Shown piece by piece: positions 45,785 through 58,412 of a stretch of 64,000 bases of DNA. Numbering within the stretch: position 1 is the stretch's first letter; every line of letters starts with the position of its first letter. Where the stretch lies: contig JAGMUV010000008.1 of the NCBI GenBank assembly GCA_020744425.1, positions 992,001-1,056,000 on the forward strand, written 5' to 3'. This stretch comes from Dactylonectria macrodidyma (taxonomy: Eukaryota > Ascomycota > Sordariomycetes > Hypocreales > Nectriaceae). The notes under the pieces are model-generated. The model saw only the letters and a program-made list of their open reading frames with translations, was not told the origin of the DNA and searched no databases. Both the position numbers and the translations under genes were made by a program.

Positions 45785-48700
45785 ATGACCAAAATCGTTG
45801 GCACTGTGGCCAGCTCTTTGGCCGTTGCGGCCCTGTTCGACAGCTGTCTGAACTGCTTCGAACACGTCCAACTGGGCCGCGATGCTGGACAAAATCTCGA
45901 ACACTGCCAGGTGAAACTTGATGTCGCCAAGATCCGACTGGATGTTTGGGGCCAGGCAGTCGCGATCAATAAGGAACCCTACTTCGCTACTAATGCGCTA
46001 GACAACAATGATTTACGACTAGTCCAAGCGACTTTAGAAGAGATCCTATTACTCTTCCGGACCGTAGGGGAGTCATCGAGGCGGTTCGAGATCAATACGA
46101 AACAAGATGGCTCGGCGCGCTTTGAAGTCAAGCAGGTTGCGTCGGCAGTTCGGGAGAAGTTGACGTGGGCGCTGCACGACGGCAGGAGCTTCGACAAATT
46201 GGCAGAGCAGATCACGGAATGCGTGGACCAACTAGAGAAACTGTTCCCCCCGGAGATTATAGGTCATAGGCCCGTGGAGCTGGAAATTGAAGAGGTAGAC
46301 AACAAGTCGAGGCTGCTGGCACCCCAGGACGCCGGTATCACTGCCGAGGCCGATCGTGCCTTGTTCAAGAGTTTTGCGACAATGATCTCTGACACCCGGA
46401 GCGAACGCTTCACCGAGGCCGAGGCTCGCGAATATCTGTCCTCATATATTATCGTCATACTCGAGAAGTTGGAAGAACCACATGACGTCGATGATGAAGG
46501 CTATCACTTCATACCAACTTGGGACAAGGCCCGATTCACCATGCAGACCGACATCCCGCAACAGGAAATCAGACGCCGGGTCTACATCCTTGATAGAGAC
46601 TCTAAGTCTGTCACTGAGAAGAAGGCCGCCTGCAGTCTTCATATTCAAAACCAGCTAGAGCTCACCCAAGAATCACTATCCCAAACCGATCCCGATAACC
46701 GTTTCGATTACAACTTAGTCCAGTTCGATTCAACATTTCGGAAGTTTGACAGCCAAGAGCCTCAATACATCAAAAAGAACGAGAAACGCAAAAAGAAGAA
46801 ATCGGGCATGTCCAAGTCGAGACTTGAGCGAGTTTCTATCACGGCCTACTTTAAGAGGACACCTAATCTCCGAAATAATTGCCTCAGCATGCTCAGAGAG
46901 AAAGAGAGAGAGCAGCAGGTGAAAACAGTGCCTCATCATCAGCCGCCAGCGCCTCGAACGGGGAATGGTGATGACGAGTACGGCCCGGCGAGGGCTCCCA
47001 CTCAGTTCCCTACGCCTGATGGAAGTGTTTTCTCCACTTATGACGGAGAAAGTGTTGGGAGCTTTCCTGAAACATCAGTATTTGATCGGGATGGGTGCAG
47101 CAGGGTGACATACCCGACGACCAGGGCAACTTCAAAACCCACCACCAAAGATGGGGCTGAACCCAACATGACTCCGTTGCGGGGTGCACTGGCGATGGGA
47201 ACAGAGACAGAACAAGAAGGCGAAAGTTCAAAAGCAAAGGAAAGAGATCCTATCGCAGGTGATGATTCGCCCGCCAAAGTTGGCATGGAGAATGATACCC
47301 GCAGACACGATTCCTATGCAGAGACCACATACTCTATGGATTCCATCCTGGACGATACCAAGCTTATTTACCTCCAGGCCTTCTCCGACCAGCTTTCCGA
47401 GGATCTCGTTGATGCTTTCAACAGCCAAAGGACATCGGATCTCAAACATGAGTACCTCGAATTGGCATTAAAGACTTTTGCTTGGAAGTTGCATGGAGAA
47501 TCGTCAAACCCGTTTCAGTGGTGGGCATCCGTGGTTCTCCATCGAAATCGGAGGTAAGAACTATTCCCCGTCCTCGTCTTGATTCTTTATCTTAATTGAA
47601 TTCGCACAGGAAAATTGTCAACCTACTTGCTCAAACTTGCACTTCTAGGACTAGCTCTGTTAGTAGCGCTGAGAGCGATGAAGAAGAGCCCGAACGTGAG
47701 ATGTTCCAGCAAACCACCGAGATGACCTCTTACTGGCTCAATCAAGTTAAGCCAGGTCACTTGGATGGCATCTGGGAAGAAGACTCGATCAGTGACTTAG
47801 AAGACGAACCACTTCCCTTTCAATTTGCGGATTACGAGCAGTTCGTTCGAAAATCCGGTGCTTACAAATGGCTGCTTTCCAAAATACGGCAATATAACCA
47901 ACTCAGCCATACGGGTTCTGACTTTATGTCCGAAATTGGGACGCAGATTCAGAATCGACTTCGGTCACAAGAACTTTTCCGCCACATAAGCGGCCGTAAA
48001 CCTTCTTCCACCATTACAATGACATTTTCCGTGGACTGGGACCCCATGGAAGTATTTCGTGAACAGAAGCTAGATAATTCCCTGACAGATACGTTCGCGA
48101 GAGTAGTGTGTCTAACGGGTACGGCGTACGAAGCTCAGGCCACAACCGTGATGGAGTACATGAACCAAACTTGGCCTGAGACAGGAGAGCATATTATTAC
48201 TTTGATAAAGAAACTCGTCTCTATGCCTGAGGGAAAAGATTTTGTTTGTAAGTCTGATCCAAATGAGGCTGCTTACCGAACGGCTGGGAGCTGACATGAT
48301 GTCTCTAGATCAGCTACCAGAGTCAAATGTCCAAGGCAACCTCTCCGACGGTATCCCGCCCACGAAGCCGAGCACTCCCCAGCTGCGGGCACAAATTCGT
48401 GGACCTTCCGATTGCTTAATATCTGCAACTGGGGGTCCGTACTTTGTGTCCGAGATAGCTGAGCAAATTGGCTGGCTCGCAGCAACCTTGAGACGTTCTC
48501 CCAGCACATCAAGCGAAGGCATTGTGACCTGCACCCCTAGCGTGAAAGATCTTCAGATAACTGCGAAGCAAAATGCCACTTCAGGAGCAGTGATAATAGG
48601 ATCTTGCCAGATTGTCTTCGAATTCAAACAGGTTACCGAGAAGGACGACCCTGTTGAACATAATGGCTTATGCTGGGCCCGTCTCTTCATGCACCCCATC

Positions 48701-50472
48701 CTCGTCACCGGGTATCCAATTCTGAAAAGATTCGAAAACAATACCGGTGTTGAGATGTCTTTGCGATGTATGGCCTGCCTCGTTCGATCCCGAGAAGTAG
48801 TTCAGTGGGACGACAGGATAATCATCAAGGGCTTCAGTTCGCTATTGGTCGCCACTCTGGCCACTGTTGGGACGATTGTATGGCATCTACTTGTGAGCGG
48901 GAGCCCTGAGGAGCGCATTTCTTATGTTGACCCAGAGCTGGATAATCTGGACATCCAAATGCCCGAAGGATTCTCGCTCAGAGACCTCGAAGGGAGCCGG
49001 CACTTCGTTGGCTGGTGCGCCAAAGCTACCGATATGTGCGGTACGGATTCCTCATATTCGGTCATAGGAACTGCTTTACTAACAAGTCATTTGTAGGATA
49101 CAAAACAGCGGCGCTGAATGTTACGTCATCTGGGCTGCGGAAGCCCCCCGCCTCTATTGTCATCGACAAACTGTACATCGAAGCGGGGTCTGAGGTTATT
49201 GGCGGGCTGAACATGTCTCTGAACAAAAAGGAGCAGCCGTTCTGGCTTGAAAGAGAGAAAGACTATCCCAGTCTCCTTAAATGGGTGAGCCTGCAGCCCA
49301 TTGTCTTTTATGACGTATCAGATCGTCGAGCATGGCTCGTCGATGGCGCATCTACACTCCTTCATCTAGTACGGATATCATTGTATCTCGACGAACACGA
49401 TCCCGAGTCAACCTACGACTGGGTCTTTGATGCTTCCAAGTTCAAGGACAAGTGGAACGGTTGCACGGGACGCCATGCGGCGCTGAAGACGCTAAAGAGC
49501 TGGGATAACCTCGACTTGGATCTCTACGTCATCAGCAAGCGAGTTCTCAACGGCCAATCGATTACGGAACATTCCAAACTCGAGACGCGAGTGAAGAAGA
49601 TACTACACTCCATTGAGATATTGATCGATGTACAGGTAAAAGTGGCGTCCCAAGATGGCGTCAAGATACCCCACACTTTCGACCCCCGGAGAAACATTAC
49701 TGGCTTCGACGTCCTGGACGTTATCTCTCCCCTTGGCCCTGTGTATTCACGCATGCAGCACATCGACGCATGGGGGCCCGGATGGAGAGATTTGTTGCCA
49801 GCGATCGGCATCACGACTATCTTCGGAAATGGTTTCGGCAACCTCATCTGCCCTGATGACCCCTCTAGCGTCTGCAGCAAGTGGAAATGTGTTCCCACCG
49901 GGTCAGACTATTTGGCCGCTTCCGTATCGACTCTCCAGATGTTGCACGAGCGGCGCTTGATGAGGATGGAGCCTGGATTGGGTGTTGGTGAACTGACCAA
50001 GAAGGTTGTGTGGCTATCGTCGTCCGACCCGCTTCAGCCCTGCCAGTGCGTAGGAACTGTTGGGGCATGTCGCGTGAGTCCAGTTCAGTTCCTCATGCCA
50101 AAGAGGTCTTGGGACCCGAGACTCATATCTCGGCCCATGACACCCGTGGATATCGTGGGTCTCAACCAGCAAGGCGCCGTCATATTTGGGCATATGCCCT
50201 TGTTAGGACGTGGGAGAGACGGCAAAGACGTGTCGCGAGAGGATCAGGAAAGTGACCAGGGTGAGCAGTCTGTCGTGACTTCAGTCTCAACCCGCACCCA
50301 AGCAAACCCTTCTACTGCTGGCTCAACGGCCGGTTCTTCCATCACTCTACCGTCGACGATAACGGTGCCGAGTGAAGAAGGCGGAGGTCAAGCAGGGGAG
50401 GAATCTAGAGTGGATAAGCCCGGTAAGACGACTAGAACATTGCAGAAATTGCGAAAGTGGACAAGGAAGTAA
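45785..50472 (+). CDS. HeLo-domain fusion protein, 1504 residues, C-terminal region unassigned
   Basis: Exons 45785-47553, 47610-48247, 48309-49040 and 49097-50472 (donors GTAAGA, GTAAGT, GTACGG; acceptors CAG, TAG, TAG) close exactly in phase. Residues 1 to about 210 form a HeLo domain: the opening IVGTVASSLAVAALFDSC and the block CFEHVQLGRDAGQNLEHCQ match HET-S-type prion-inhibition domains. Such domains drive membrane-damaging cell death in fungal incompatibility. A basic run (KKNEKRKKKKSG, about 329-341) may be a nuclear signal, then comes a low-complexity linker. Residues from about 590 to 1420 form a large folded-looking region with FMHPILVTGYPILKRF, a hydrophobic segment at about 980-998 and VDGASTLLHLVRISL. 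I remember these blocks from uncharacterised fungal proteins but cannot name a family. The tail is Ser/Thr-rich and ends in a basic helix. No NACHT, NB-ARC or repeat sensor is seen. Confidence 0.88.
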
Positions 50473-51882
50473 AGTGAGCGATTTCAGAGCTGGTTCTAAT
50501 ATTGATGATATAATGACCTATGGGCGGAGCATGCGGTATTAGTCTTTTGCAGGGAGAACAGAACCTGAGGATGGAATTGTTCCTATGGCTTGACAATTAT
50601 ACTACAGCTACTTATCCGTACATGTTTCTTCAACAACTTTATAGCTTGCTATACCTAGCTACGTAACGAGCAAGACTCCTTTAAACTACGTCGAGGATTT
50701 TCTACAGTTGGTCCCAAAATCCCATCATTATAAAGCACTCAGCGCATCAAATTGCGAGTCTTCAATCGACACCGCATAATTTGCACCTTCACCATATATT
50801 ATTATGGAAAGCGTCAATGAGAGTCTCGTCGCCAGATGCGCTCAGAAAAATTGCATAGTCGAATTGGCGCGCTTAGTGAATAGCACTGGAACCACCATTC
50901 CCGAGCCTAGTCCTCATTCACAGTCTAATGAAATCCTCCTCCCTACCTATAGTGTCATTGATGGTGGAATGACTGAGGTCACCGCCGCTTGGTAGCGAAC
51001 AAATCAATAATCATGGAACAATAATACAAATAATACTGATCATCACGTTGAATCCAAGACGCATGAACAGTCATGAGCCTCGCCAAGATGAACACGCGTA
51101 AAGCAAAAAACCTTGAACCGGAGTCCCTCGACCGCCTGTAACCCCTGTAAGCGGCGTTCGCCAAGGCCCTCTCACGCAGTGGAAAATAAAAACAGCCCAC
51201 GGCTCATTTAGGCTGATGGGCTCGGCATTGCCACGCTGATGAAACGTCACGTTGTTGTGAAAATCTTAAAATAGCACATCGCCGACCATCGGAGGAATGT
51301 GGCTCAAAGTTAGTGATGGGACGGGAATCTTGGAAAGAGAATTGAGATACTATTTCATCATTGGTATTGTTCTTTTGCATTATTTAATCGAGATTTCTTG
51401 AAAGCATTCTTGTTTTCAGCGAATTGATGATTTTGGCATTAATCCCAATGCGGTGACATGTTCTCACAGCCATCCTACCCCTGCAATCTCTCCCAGGAAC
51501 GCCATCAAGACCGCTTCACTTGGTTCTAGAAAATGCCCCAGTATATTAAATGTGAAATAAGGTGCCGAATCTGCTCACACGGACCAGTCTTTAAAAGCAT
51601 AATCCTCTTAATTACCCTGTTCGCGGATTTGTCTCTCCGTGCCGTCTCCTGATTTGCTTCCGATTCAACCCTGGCTCCTATCTATTTTGTGGATCGCGGC
51701 GAGTTCCTCCACCGTCACACCACCATGTAGTCTCCCGACTTTCTATAGACAAACACGAATAATAAGGTATAAGTATACAGCGCCACAGCCCTCAATCGTC
51801 TCCCAAACCATCATCCCAATCCATCATTCCATTTACACACTTCCATCGATACATTCTTCGATATCACCCTCGTTGATGCAAA
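50473..51882. other. Intergenic region with a doubtful small ORF
   Basis: This holds the 3' flank of the HeLo gene and a long pyrimidine-rich leader before the YaaH-type transporter. A 63-codon frame at 50804-50995 has a TATA-like site about 75 bases upstream and is listed separately. Confidence 0.45.
50804..50995 (+). CDS. Hypothetical 63-residue protein (doubtful)
   Basis: ATG-initiated frame ending at TAG, with a TATAAA-like motif near 50731. No signal peptide, membrane segment or known motif. It may be chance. Confidence 0.15.
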   Translation: MESVNESLVARCAQKNCIVELARLVNSTGTTIPEPSPHSQSNEILLPTYSVIDGGMTEVTAAW

Positions 51883-52845
51883 ATGGCAGACCACGTTCAT
51901 GACATCCACAACGACTCGGACAAGACTCTCGAGCACCCTCACTACGTCTATCCCCAACGCCACCTCCCCACCTGTTCAGAAATGAATATGCCGTGGGCTT
52001 ACCATCAGAATGGGGCTGCTCCTCAGCAACTCCTCCTGGCCTATGAGCCTCGCAAATTCGCCAATCCGTCACCGCTGGGCCTTTGCGCTTTTGCCGTCAC
52101 CACTTTTGTTCTCTCTTGTGTGAACATGCATGTCCGCGGCGAGACTACTCCCAACATCGCTGTACCTCTTGCTTTTAGCTACGGCGGATTAGTCCAGCTA
52201 CTTGCTGGTATGTGGTAGGTTGCCTCACGTCTCCGTTCGCCCACTTTCCCTGTGGTTCTGCGACTAACTTAATTTCCCAGGGAAATGGCTGTTGGAAATA
52301 CGTTTGGTGCCACGGCTCTCTCCTCCTATGGCGGCTTCTGGATCGCCTACGGTATGCTCTTGACACCACCTTGGAGCACTCTCGCAACAGACGGTCCCTA
52401 TGAAGGTGATACCGGCTCCGTCATGGGTTTCTTCTTGACCGCGTGGTGGATTTTCACCACGCTCCTCTTGGTCTGCACGCTCAGGTCCAGCGTCGCACAT
52501 TTCCTCCTATTCTTCGCCGCAGATATATGCTTCCTCTTGCTTGCTTGCGAGAGCTACGCGCACGACTTGGAGAATGAGACTGCTAGGGACGCGCTACAGC
52601 AAGCCGCCGGCCTCTTTGGCTTTTTCGCCTCCTTCCTTGCGTGGTACAACGCTTTGGCTGGTATTCAAGAGAGCAGGTATGTTGACATCTGTGCCCCTGT
52701 TCATATTGCTGGGCCGAATAAAGTTCCACTGCTAACATGTTGATTTTCTAGCAATTCTTTCTTCCAGGTTCCTGTTGGTCACTTTTCTTGGTCTGATAAG
52801 GGCCAGGAATTGCGCAAGGAGAGGGCGCGACAGAACCTTGTCTAA
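51883..52845 (+). CDS. GPR1/FUN34/YaaH family transporter (acetate/ammonium type)
   Basis: An integral membrane protein of the acetate uptake transporter family, associated with acetate or succinate uptake and ammonia export in fungi. Exons 51883-52214, 52281-52676 and 52752-52845 join in phase to 273 residues. The family signature NPSPLGLCAFAVTT opens TM1 after a 60-residue cytosolic N-terminus rich in His and acidic residues. Six hydrophobic segments follow, with EMAVGNTFGATALSSYGGFW and the short C-terminal tail QVPVGHFSWSDKG matching the family layout. It should sit in the plasma membrane. The upstream leader is very C/T-rich, as in many highly expressed fungal genes. Direction of transport and substrate cannot be decided from sequence. 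Confidence 0.93.
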
Positions 52846-53662
52846 TCGCTCGACACTATGTCTTCTCGCATAACGGATTACGACTTTCATTTTAGAAAAG
52901 TAACTTAGACCATACGAATTTAATTAGACTTGTTTCGTAGAGAAAAGTATTATTAATTAACACAATTTTTGGCCAAATGCTTCAATACACTCCCTACAGA
53001 ATATGATCACCAACAATAAAACTGTGGTAGATTATGTCTTATTCCACTCAGGAAATACTAGATTATGCTGGGCCTAGGAGCTTTGTTAGGTATAAAACTA
53101 CTCAAATAGCGTTCGTCTTAAGATGGCAAGTCTAAGTGCAGAATGGAGAGAACTATGCTTTTTACCTTTTGGGCGAGCGACTCGCTTTGGAGGAGAGGAC
53201 AGCCAATTCAATAGTATCTGGCATCTACCACTTCGATACTGACTGACGGGTGAATATTGACCATCGCCGGCTCTCTGTACCCTCTTAAAGCACTGTTCCT
53301 CCGGTTCGCGGGAGGCGTCTTCGTTGATGATGCGGCAGAAAGGGATTGAAAAAGTCTAATATGAGACACGCAGGGATCCAGAAGAGAGGAGAACTCAAAA
53401 TTCCTAACCAAGTGGGAAATATAGGTGCGAACTGTCGAATTGAATTCAAATTGAAAAGTTTTGACGCAATCGCTTGCTGGATCCCGTGAACCAACCAAAG
53501 ATTCACAGGACTTAATCAGGCGACGTCTTCTATTCTATTTTCGACGACGTCTCCTGTCCGCCATTCACATGTGTCTCCTCCTTCCTCTGAAAGAACCTAA
53601 ACACCCTCCGTTCCAGATCCAACACTATTTCCTACATCTATCTTCTTCAAAACGCATACGAC
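52846..53662. other. Intergenic region, nothing recognised
   Basis: AT-rich downstream flank of the transporter followed by a C/T-rich leader to the 2EXR fragment. Minus-strand frames at 53208-53506 are not supported. Confidence 0.45.
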
Positions 53663-53914
53663 ATGGCTTCTGTCACCGCCGGCAACTTAGACATTTTCAA
53701 CCCGGCGCCTCCTTCGAAGGCGACTAATACTTTTCGATATTTCAATCATCTCCCCTGTGAGCTCCGCTGGAAGATATGGGAACTCGAACTCAGCCATGAG
53801 CGGTTTCTCCGCGTTGAGGCGCGTCGTTCTTCCACTCTTGCTGAAGGCTCTCAAAGCGAGTTGGAATCGGCCGTTGTCTACAGGGATCTCAGTCGTATCT
53901 TAGCAGACGGGTAG
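53663..53914 (+). pseudogene. 2EXR-domain fragment
   Basis: An 83-residue frame with FRYFNHLPCELRWKIWELEL followed by RFLRVEARR. This is the F-box-like 2EXR motif found at the N-terminus of many fungal proteins of unknown role, usually 250-400 residues long. The frame stops soon after the motif, and no convincing second exon with family-like sequence follows in the next kilobase. It is probably a truncated copy, but a real gene with an unrecognised donor (for example GTAGGC near 53909) remains possible. Confidence 0.5.
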
Positions 53915-55161
53915 GCTTGCCAAGAGGTGGAGGCAAGATTGATCCCGCACAGTCACAGATATGCAGTCCTGAAAATTCTACTCATACCTTCACTTCACGT
54001 CATATTATAGGAACCAAATACCTATCTCGAAAACTAGACCGACTAAAGCTATGTGTATAGGCTACAGGCCTTTACACATAGTCAACTTTCCATTGTCGAC
54101 TATTGCATAAAACAAACTCCCAGATCAACCTAACCCCGCTCCCATGCGGCAAAATCTACAAGTGGTTTCGTTTGGGTGAGTAGCAAACACGATTTTGCTC
54201 TAACTCTCCAGAGACGTCATCCAATATTGGTAGACATCATGAGTGCTTCGATGGGCACACGTCGTGGAACACCGCAGGTTGAGAGACGCCGGCAACATGC
54301 CATGGAATGAGAAACCAGCAGCCCAATTGAACCAATGCAGTAAGCACCGAAAGTAAGCGATTTGACATCATTAAATAATACACCACAAGTTCGTTCAAAA
54401 AGGATTTTGTCCAATCTAATAAAGCCGTCGCGGTGGTGCAGGGTAGCACGCTCTATTAACGCCTCATAATACGAACTGATCATAAGTTAATGAAGATAAG
54501 ATTACTCAGTAGTAAATATTGTTCTTCAAATTAGGAAAATCTAGGTATGAACTACCGAATATGGGATTTTACTTCATAGGCTGAAGCCTCGACCTTCAGT
54601 ACCTACCTTTTTTTTTAAGGCATTCTTGCTTACCAGCCTCCAACCAATTTTCCGATCCGCCTAAATTTTATGCAGCTAGCTAGATCAGAGAGATCGAGAC
54701 AAAATTGCCAAATAAAATGATACACGACATAACGATGGATAAAATCGACTCAAACTCATGCGAAGCATTTCGCGTGTCTGCTGCGGAGCATAGATGCGCT
54801 GCTGAATGAGTCGCGTATCAGTCGGACCGACAATGTGACCGACTCCGACGGCGGCCGGGCATAACACAACATTGAATGGCCGGGATGATGAGGATGGAGA
54901 GAATAGAGAGGCTTGGCTAATTACCAACCGAGATCCTTCGGGTTCAAACTGTTGCATCTCTATCAAATGATATTCCGAACCGGCGCTGGGCGGAATTTGA
55001 ATGTGTTGACCAGCTCTTCGAAACATCAGCCCACAATCTGTGTTGATGATGCTGGGAGTACTTAAGCTGGACGAGCCCGAGACAGGAGGCTGAAGAATTA
55101 TAGCATCAGTTAACATCCCAATCATCACTCAATCATTTGCATCATATCCCTGACCGTCGTC
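53915..55161. other. Intergenic region, nothing firm
   Basis: Contains AT-rich patches and scattered short frames. A minus-strand 147-codon frame (54685-55128) has no recognisable features. The right end is the promoter of the DJ-1/PfpI gene. Confidence 0.45.
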
Positions 55162-55975
55162 ATGGCCTTTAACCTGAAGACACCCAACCGAAAGATCCAC
55201 GCTGGAGTCATTCTCGTCAAGGGGTAGGTTTCATTCCCTTTGTTTCCGCTTCGTTCGACTTACCATTGCTAATACTGTATAGAATCACCGAGATGATTGA
55301 CGTGGCACCGTTCGAGTTCTTTGCGTGGTTGGACAAGGAGTCCCTCAAGGTGTTCAACTTTCCACCTGAAATGCTCGATGATGCACTTGACATTGAGCTT
55401 CATTGGGTCACTGAAGATGGAAAGCCGAACAAACTGAGGAGCGGTGCTCAGCTTGTGCCGACGGTGAGTGTTGCGCAATCTGCTTTGCTGGCTTTGTTAG
55501 ACTGACTGTAGGTCAGGACTCGTTTGAGTCCTGCCCACCGCTGGACATTGTCCTCATGGGTGCCCACGATGCGGATTACAAAATGACCGACATCGACAAA
55601 GCATTCATTCGAAAATCGTACGAATCCTGCAGCGCATTCCTGACCATCTGCGGCGGCATATTCGCTCTTCTCGAATCCGGCCTTCTCCAAGACAAGTCCG
55701 TCTCGGCGCCTCGCATCGTCGTCGACTCCCTCAAAAAGCAACTCCCCACGGTCCACTGGCAGGACAAACGCTGGTCGCACGACGACAAGATCTGGAGCGC
55801 CAGCACGCTCCTCAACGGGCCGGATATGATGCGGGCCTTTGCCACGGAGACGTGGGGAGGCCGGACTGGCATGATCGAGGCGGCGCTCGACTGTGGTCAT
55901 TATCCGGACCGAGACGTTGATTTTAACGACTTCCACGGCCATCATTATCCAGTGGAATTTTTCCCTCTTTTTTAG
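55162..55975 (+). CDS. DJ-1/PfpI family protein
   Basis: Exons 55162-55223, 55283-55463 and 55517-55975 (donors GTAGGT, GTGAGT; acceptors TAG, CAG) join in phase to 233 residues. The class I glutamine amidotransferase-like fold is indicated by the opening strand HAGVILVKGITEMIDVAPFEFF. The nucleophile-elbow block FLTICGGIFALLESGLL has Cys126 as the probable reactive cysteine. RWSHDDKIWSASTLLNGPDM gives the region after the elbow. Members include chaperone or glyoxalase-like proteins, isonitrile hydratases and proteases, and this one resembles the fungal group of unknown substrate. No signal peptide, so cytosolic. The internal ATG at 55556 would remove the first third and is not preferred. Confidence 0.88.
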
Positions 55976-58412
55976 AGTGCTGACCGCTAAGGTCGCTTGT
56001 GATTGATGCTCCTGGTGATGGGAGGGATGGCCTGGCCTGTGGGGAAAAAAGGTACCATGAAACCCCTGGTCAGACCAGGACATGCTCCCGAAAGCGGTAA
56101 CGATTAGCGCACTGTATCGCCGATGGAAGGATTCAGTCGCGGGAGAAGAGTCGTGTACAAATAGAAGCTCAATGCAACCCATTTGCCGCGTCAGTGTATT
56201 GAAGCTGTGAAACGTTGTGTAGCAACGAATCGTCCAGGAGATGACGCGGCATTAACATGGGATTAGGGGGCACTAGGGCCTGTAAACCGCTCTGTAATTC
56301 AAACACAACCCACTAGAATCCATCGTTGGTGGCCCGTAATTAGTACAGTGGGTGTGCTGTGCGTCAGTCATCGGAGCGGTTCCTCCCCATGGCTGCAAGG
56401 ATCGGCCCCTCGCTGCGACGACGGAGCGGCTTGCTTCCCGCTGTGGAACTTGAGCGCTGGTATGATTTAATAATACCGTTTCTAACAACTTGAAGCACTG
56501 GCTTATCCGGGATACTTTTGTATACCCCATAAAAGCGGCTGTGGCTTTGTCTTGGCATCACGACCCGAGGCTTGATTCCTCGACGTACCCGCTTCTGGCT
56601 CAAGTCTGCTGAGACAGAAACCCCTTCGTGATTGCTAACGATGAGCAAAGTGATGACTAGCCCAATCTACGCTCTCGCTGACTAGCGATATCGCAGGGTG
56701 AAGCAACGTTAGATGGTATGACAAACTATACGAGGGCCGCCGTACACTACCAAAGGACCCCGAGCCTTCCATATCTACATCCATGGCCCGATTTGACGAT
56801 ATCTTGCAAACGGCTTATCGCGGGCCTTCTGCACTGCTGCGGGATACCGGCACTGCGAAGAGGGTGTACGTGATATTGTAGTGGCAAGCGACGGTTCAGC
56901 GTTTGCCACATGAGGAATCGTTGACAAAGACATGTGTTTGCGGCTGATGATGGTCTTCTCTCCTCCACCTGCGGCCGTTGATGCCGTGCTTCGACAGATG
57001 TTCGGTTCACACGGCCGATTAGCATCACGATGTACAGAGTAACTAACAGAGTACAGAGCAATCAACACATGGAGCCACGACAGCACGACACACCACATGG
57101 AGCGTCCTACTCTAGCAGGATTAGCGTCTCCGAGCCAGCTTCAATCGAACAATCAAAAAGTTCCCCTTCATTTGGGCACAATAATTATTGAGCGATACCG
57201 TGCTGTCGGTAATGGGCCTGGCAGTCCCGGATGAGGTCAGTCGCCCGCATTCGGGCGGTCCCTTTGTATGTGCGCCAAACGGGCCAACAGAGCATGGTAA
57301 GCGGGCTAGAAATAATCTGGTGATGCCGGATTTCTGCGACACCATCTGATTGGACACGGCTTTCGTTATGCGGGGATGTCAAAAAGTTCCCTTGAACCAA
57401 AGCTTGGTGTGGAGAAGTGGCCGATGCCGAAATAGCCGGACTCCCTGTTCGTTTTGGCCCTTTGGCCCCTTGGTCTATTCTGTGTATCCCTGGTCTATCC
57501 TTGTCTATCCCGTCATCCCATCTGTCTCTGGCTTCTCCCATTCGTTCTTTACTTCAGGTAGTATCCCGTCTTGTCCTAATCCCCCTTATCTGCCGTGTAG
57601 AGAACCACCCTCATTGGCCTACAGGCCTGATCTGGTTTCCTAATCGGGCCATAATCGGCCTGTCCCGTTCGCCGCTGAGAATTGTTGGCTGCTATTTGTC
57701 GTATAGACGCACTTCTGCTCACGGGCTACCTTCCTGTCCCGTCTAGACTCACGAACCCTCCAGCCCCCGGATCGTCCATCAAAGGGCCCCTTCGCAGTCC
57801 CATCTCATCCAAACGGAGCCTCAAACGGAGTCTTCTCTCTCTTTAGACTCTTTGCGTGCAGGGCCCCAGGTATCGGTGCGTGTGGTCTGTTTTCTATTCC
57901 GCGATGCCGGCCTCGTCTAAAAAGGTCCATACTACCATCGGCCGCCCGGGAGAGCTAGAAGCACTTTTGTTGTCGAACTTTTGTCTCGCGGGGGACTTTT
58001 TGTTCCTAGCCCATAATATCCCCGCCACAGTTCGTGATACCCGTAGGCGTGGCGATCACCTACGATTCCCGTTATCGCTGGCTGTGCCGAATCCGCCGCC
58101 CCCTTCGTGGGGAATTCAATCAATCACACGCGCTTTATTGCCTCTCACATAATGATTCCAGTGCATCGGGACCCCGTGTAATCAGGGACCCCCGCAAAGA
58201 TGAACGGCCCATCTGAGCTATCCACCTTCCCAAGAGAGCCACAAGCTGGTTGGGAGTAGTATGTGGCGTCCCGCGGATAGTGTACTGCAGTGACAAAAGT
58301 GCAAGCACAACGTATATAGACGCTCGCGGATCCGTTTGTTGTTTCGAGTCTCCTCAAGGTCGTGTCAAGACTCTTCTATCGAATTACAACTTTGCCAAAA
58401 AGCCACACCACC
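55976..58412. other. 2.4-kb intergenic region, OPT promoter at right end
   Basis: No gene supported; frames up to about 130 codons lack domains and overlap each other on both strands. A C/T-rich segment runs from about 57430 to 57860. Confidence 0.45.
58315..58320 (+). promoter_or_regulatory. TATA box of the OPT transporter gene
   Basis: TATATA about 95 bases upstream of the ATG at 58413. Confidence 0.45.

Noticed and set aside
54685..55128. Minus-strand 147-codon frame left of the DJ-1/PfpI gene
   Set aside because: Unconvincing composition, no recognised motif, overlaps the neighbour's promoter.
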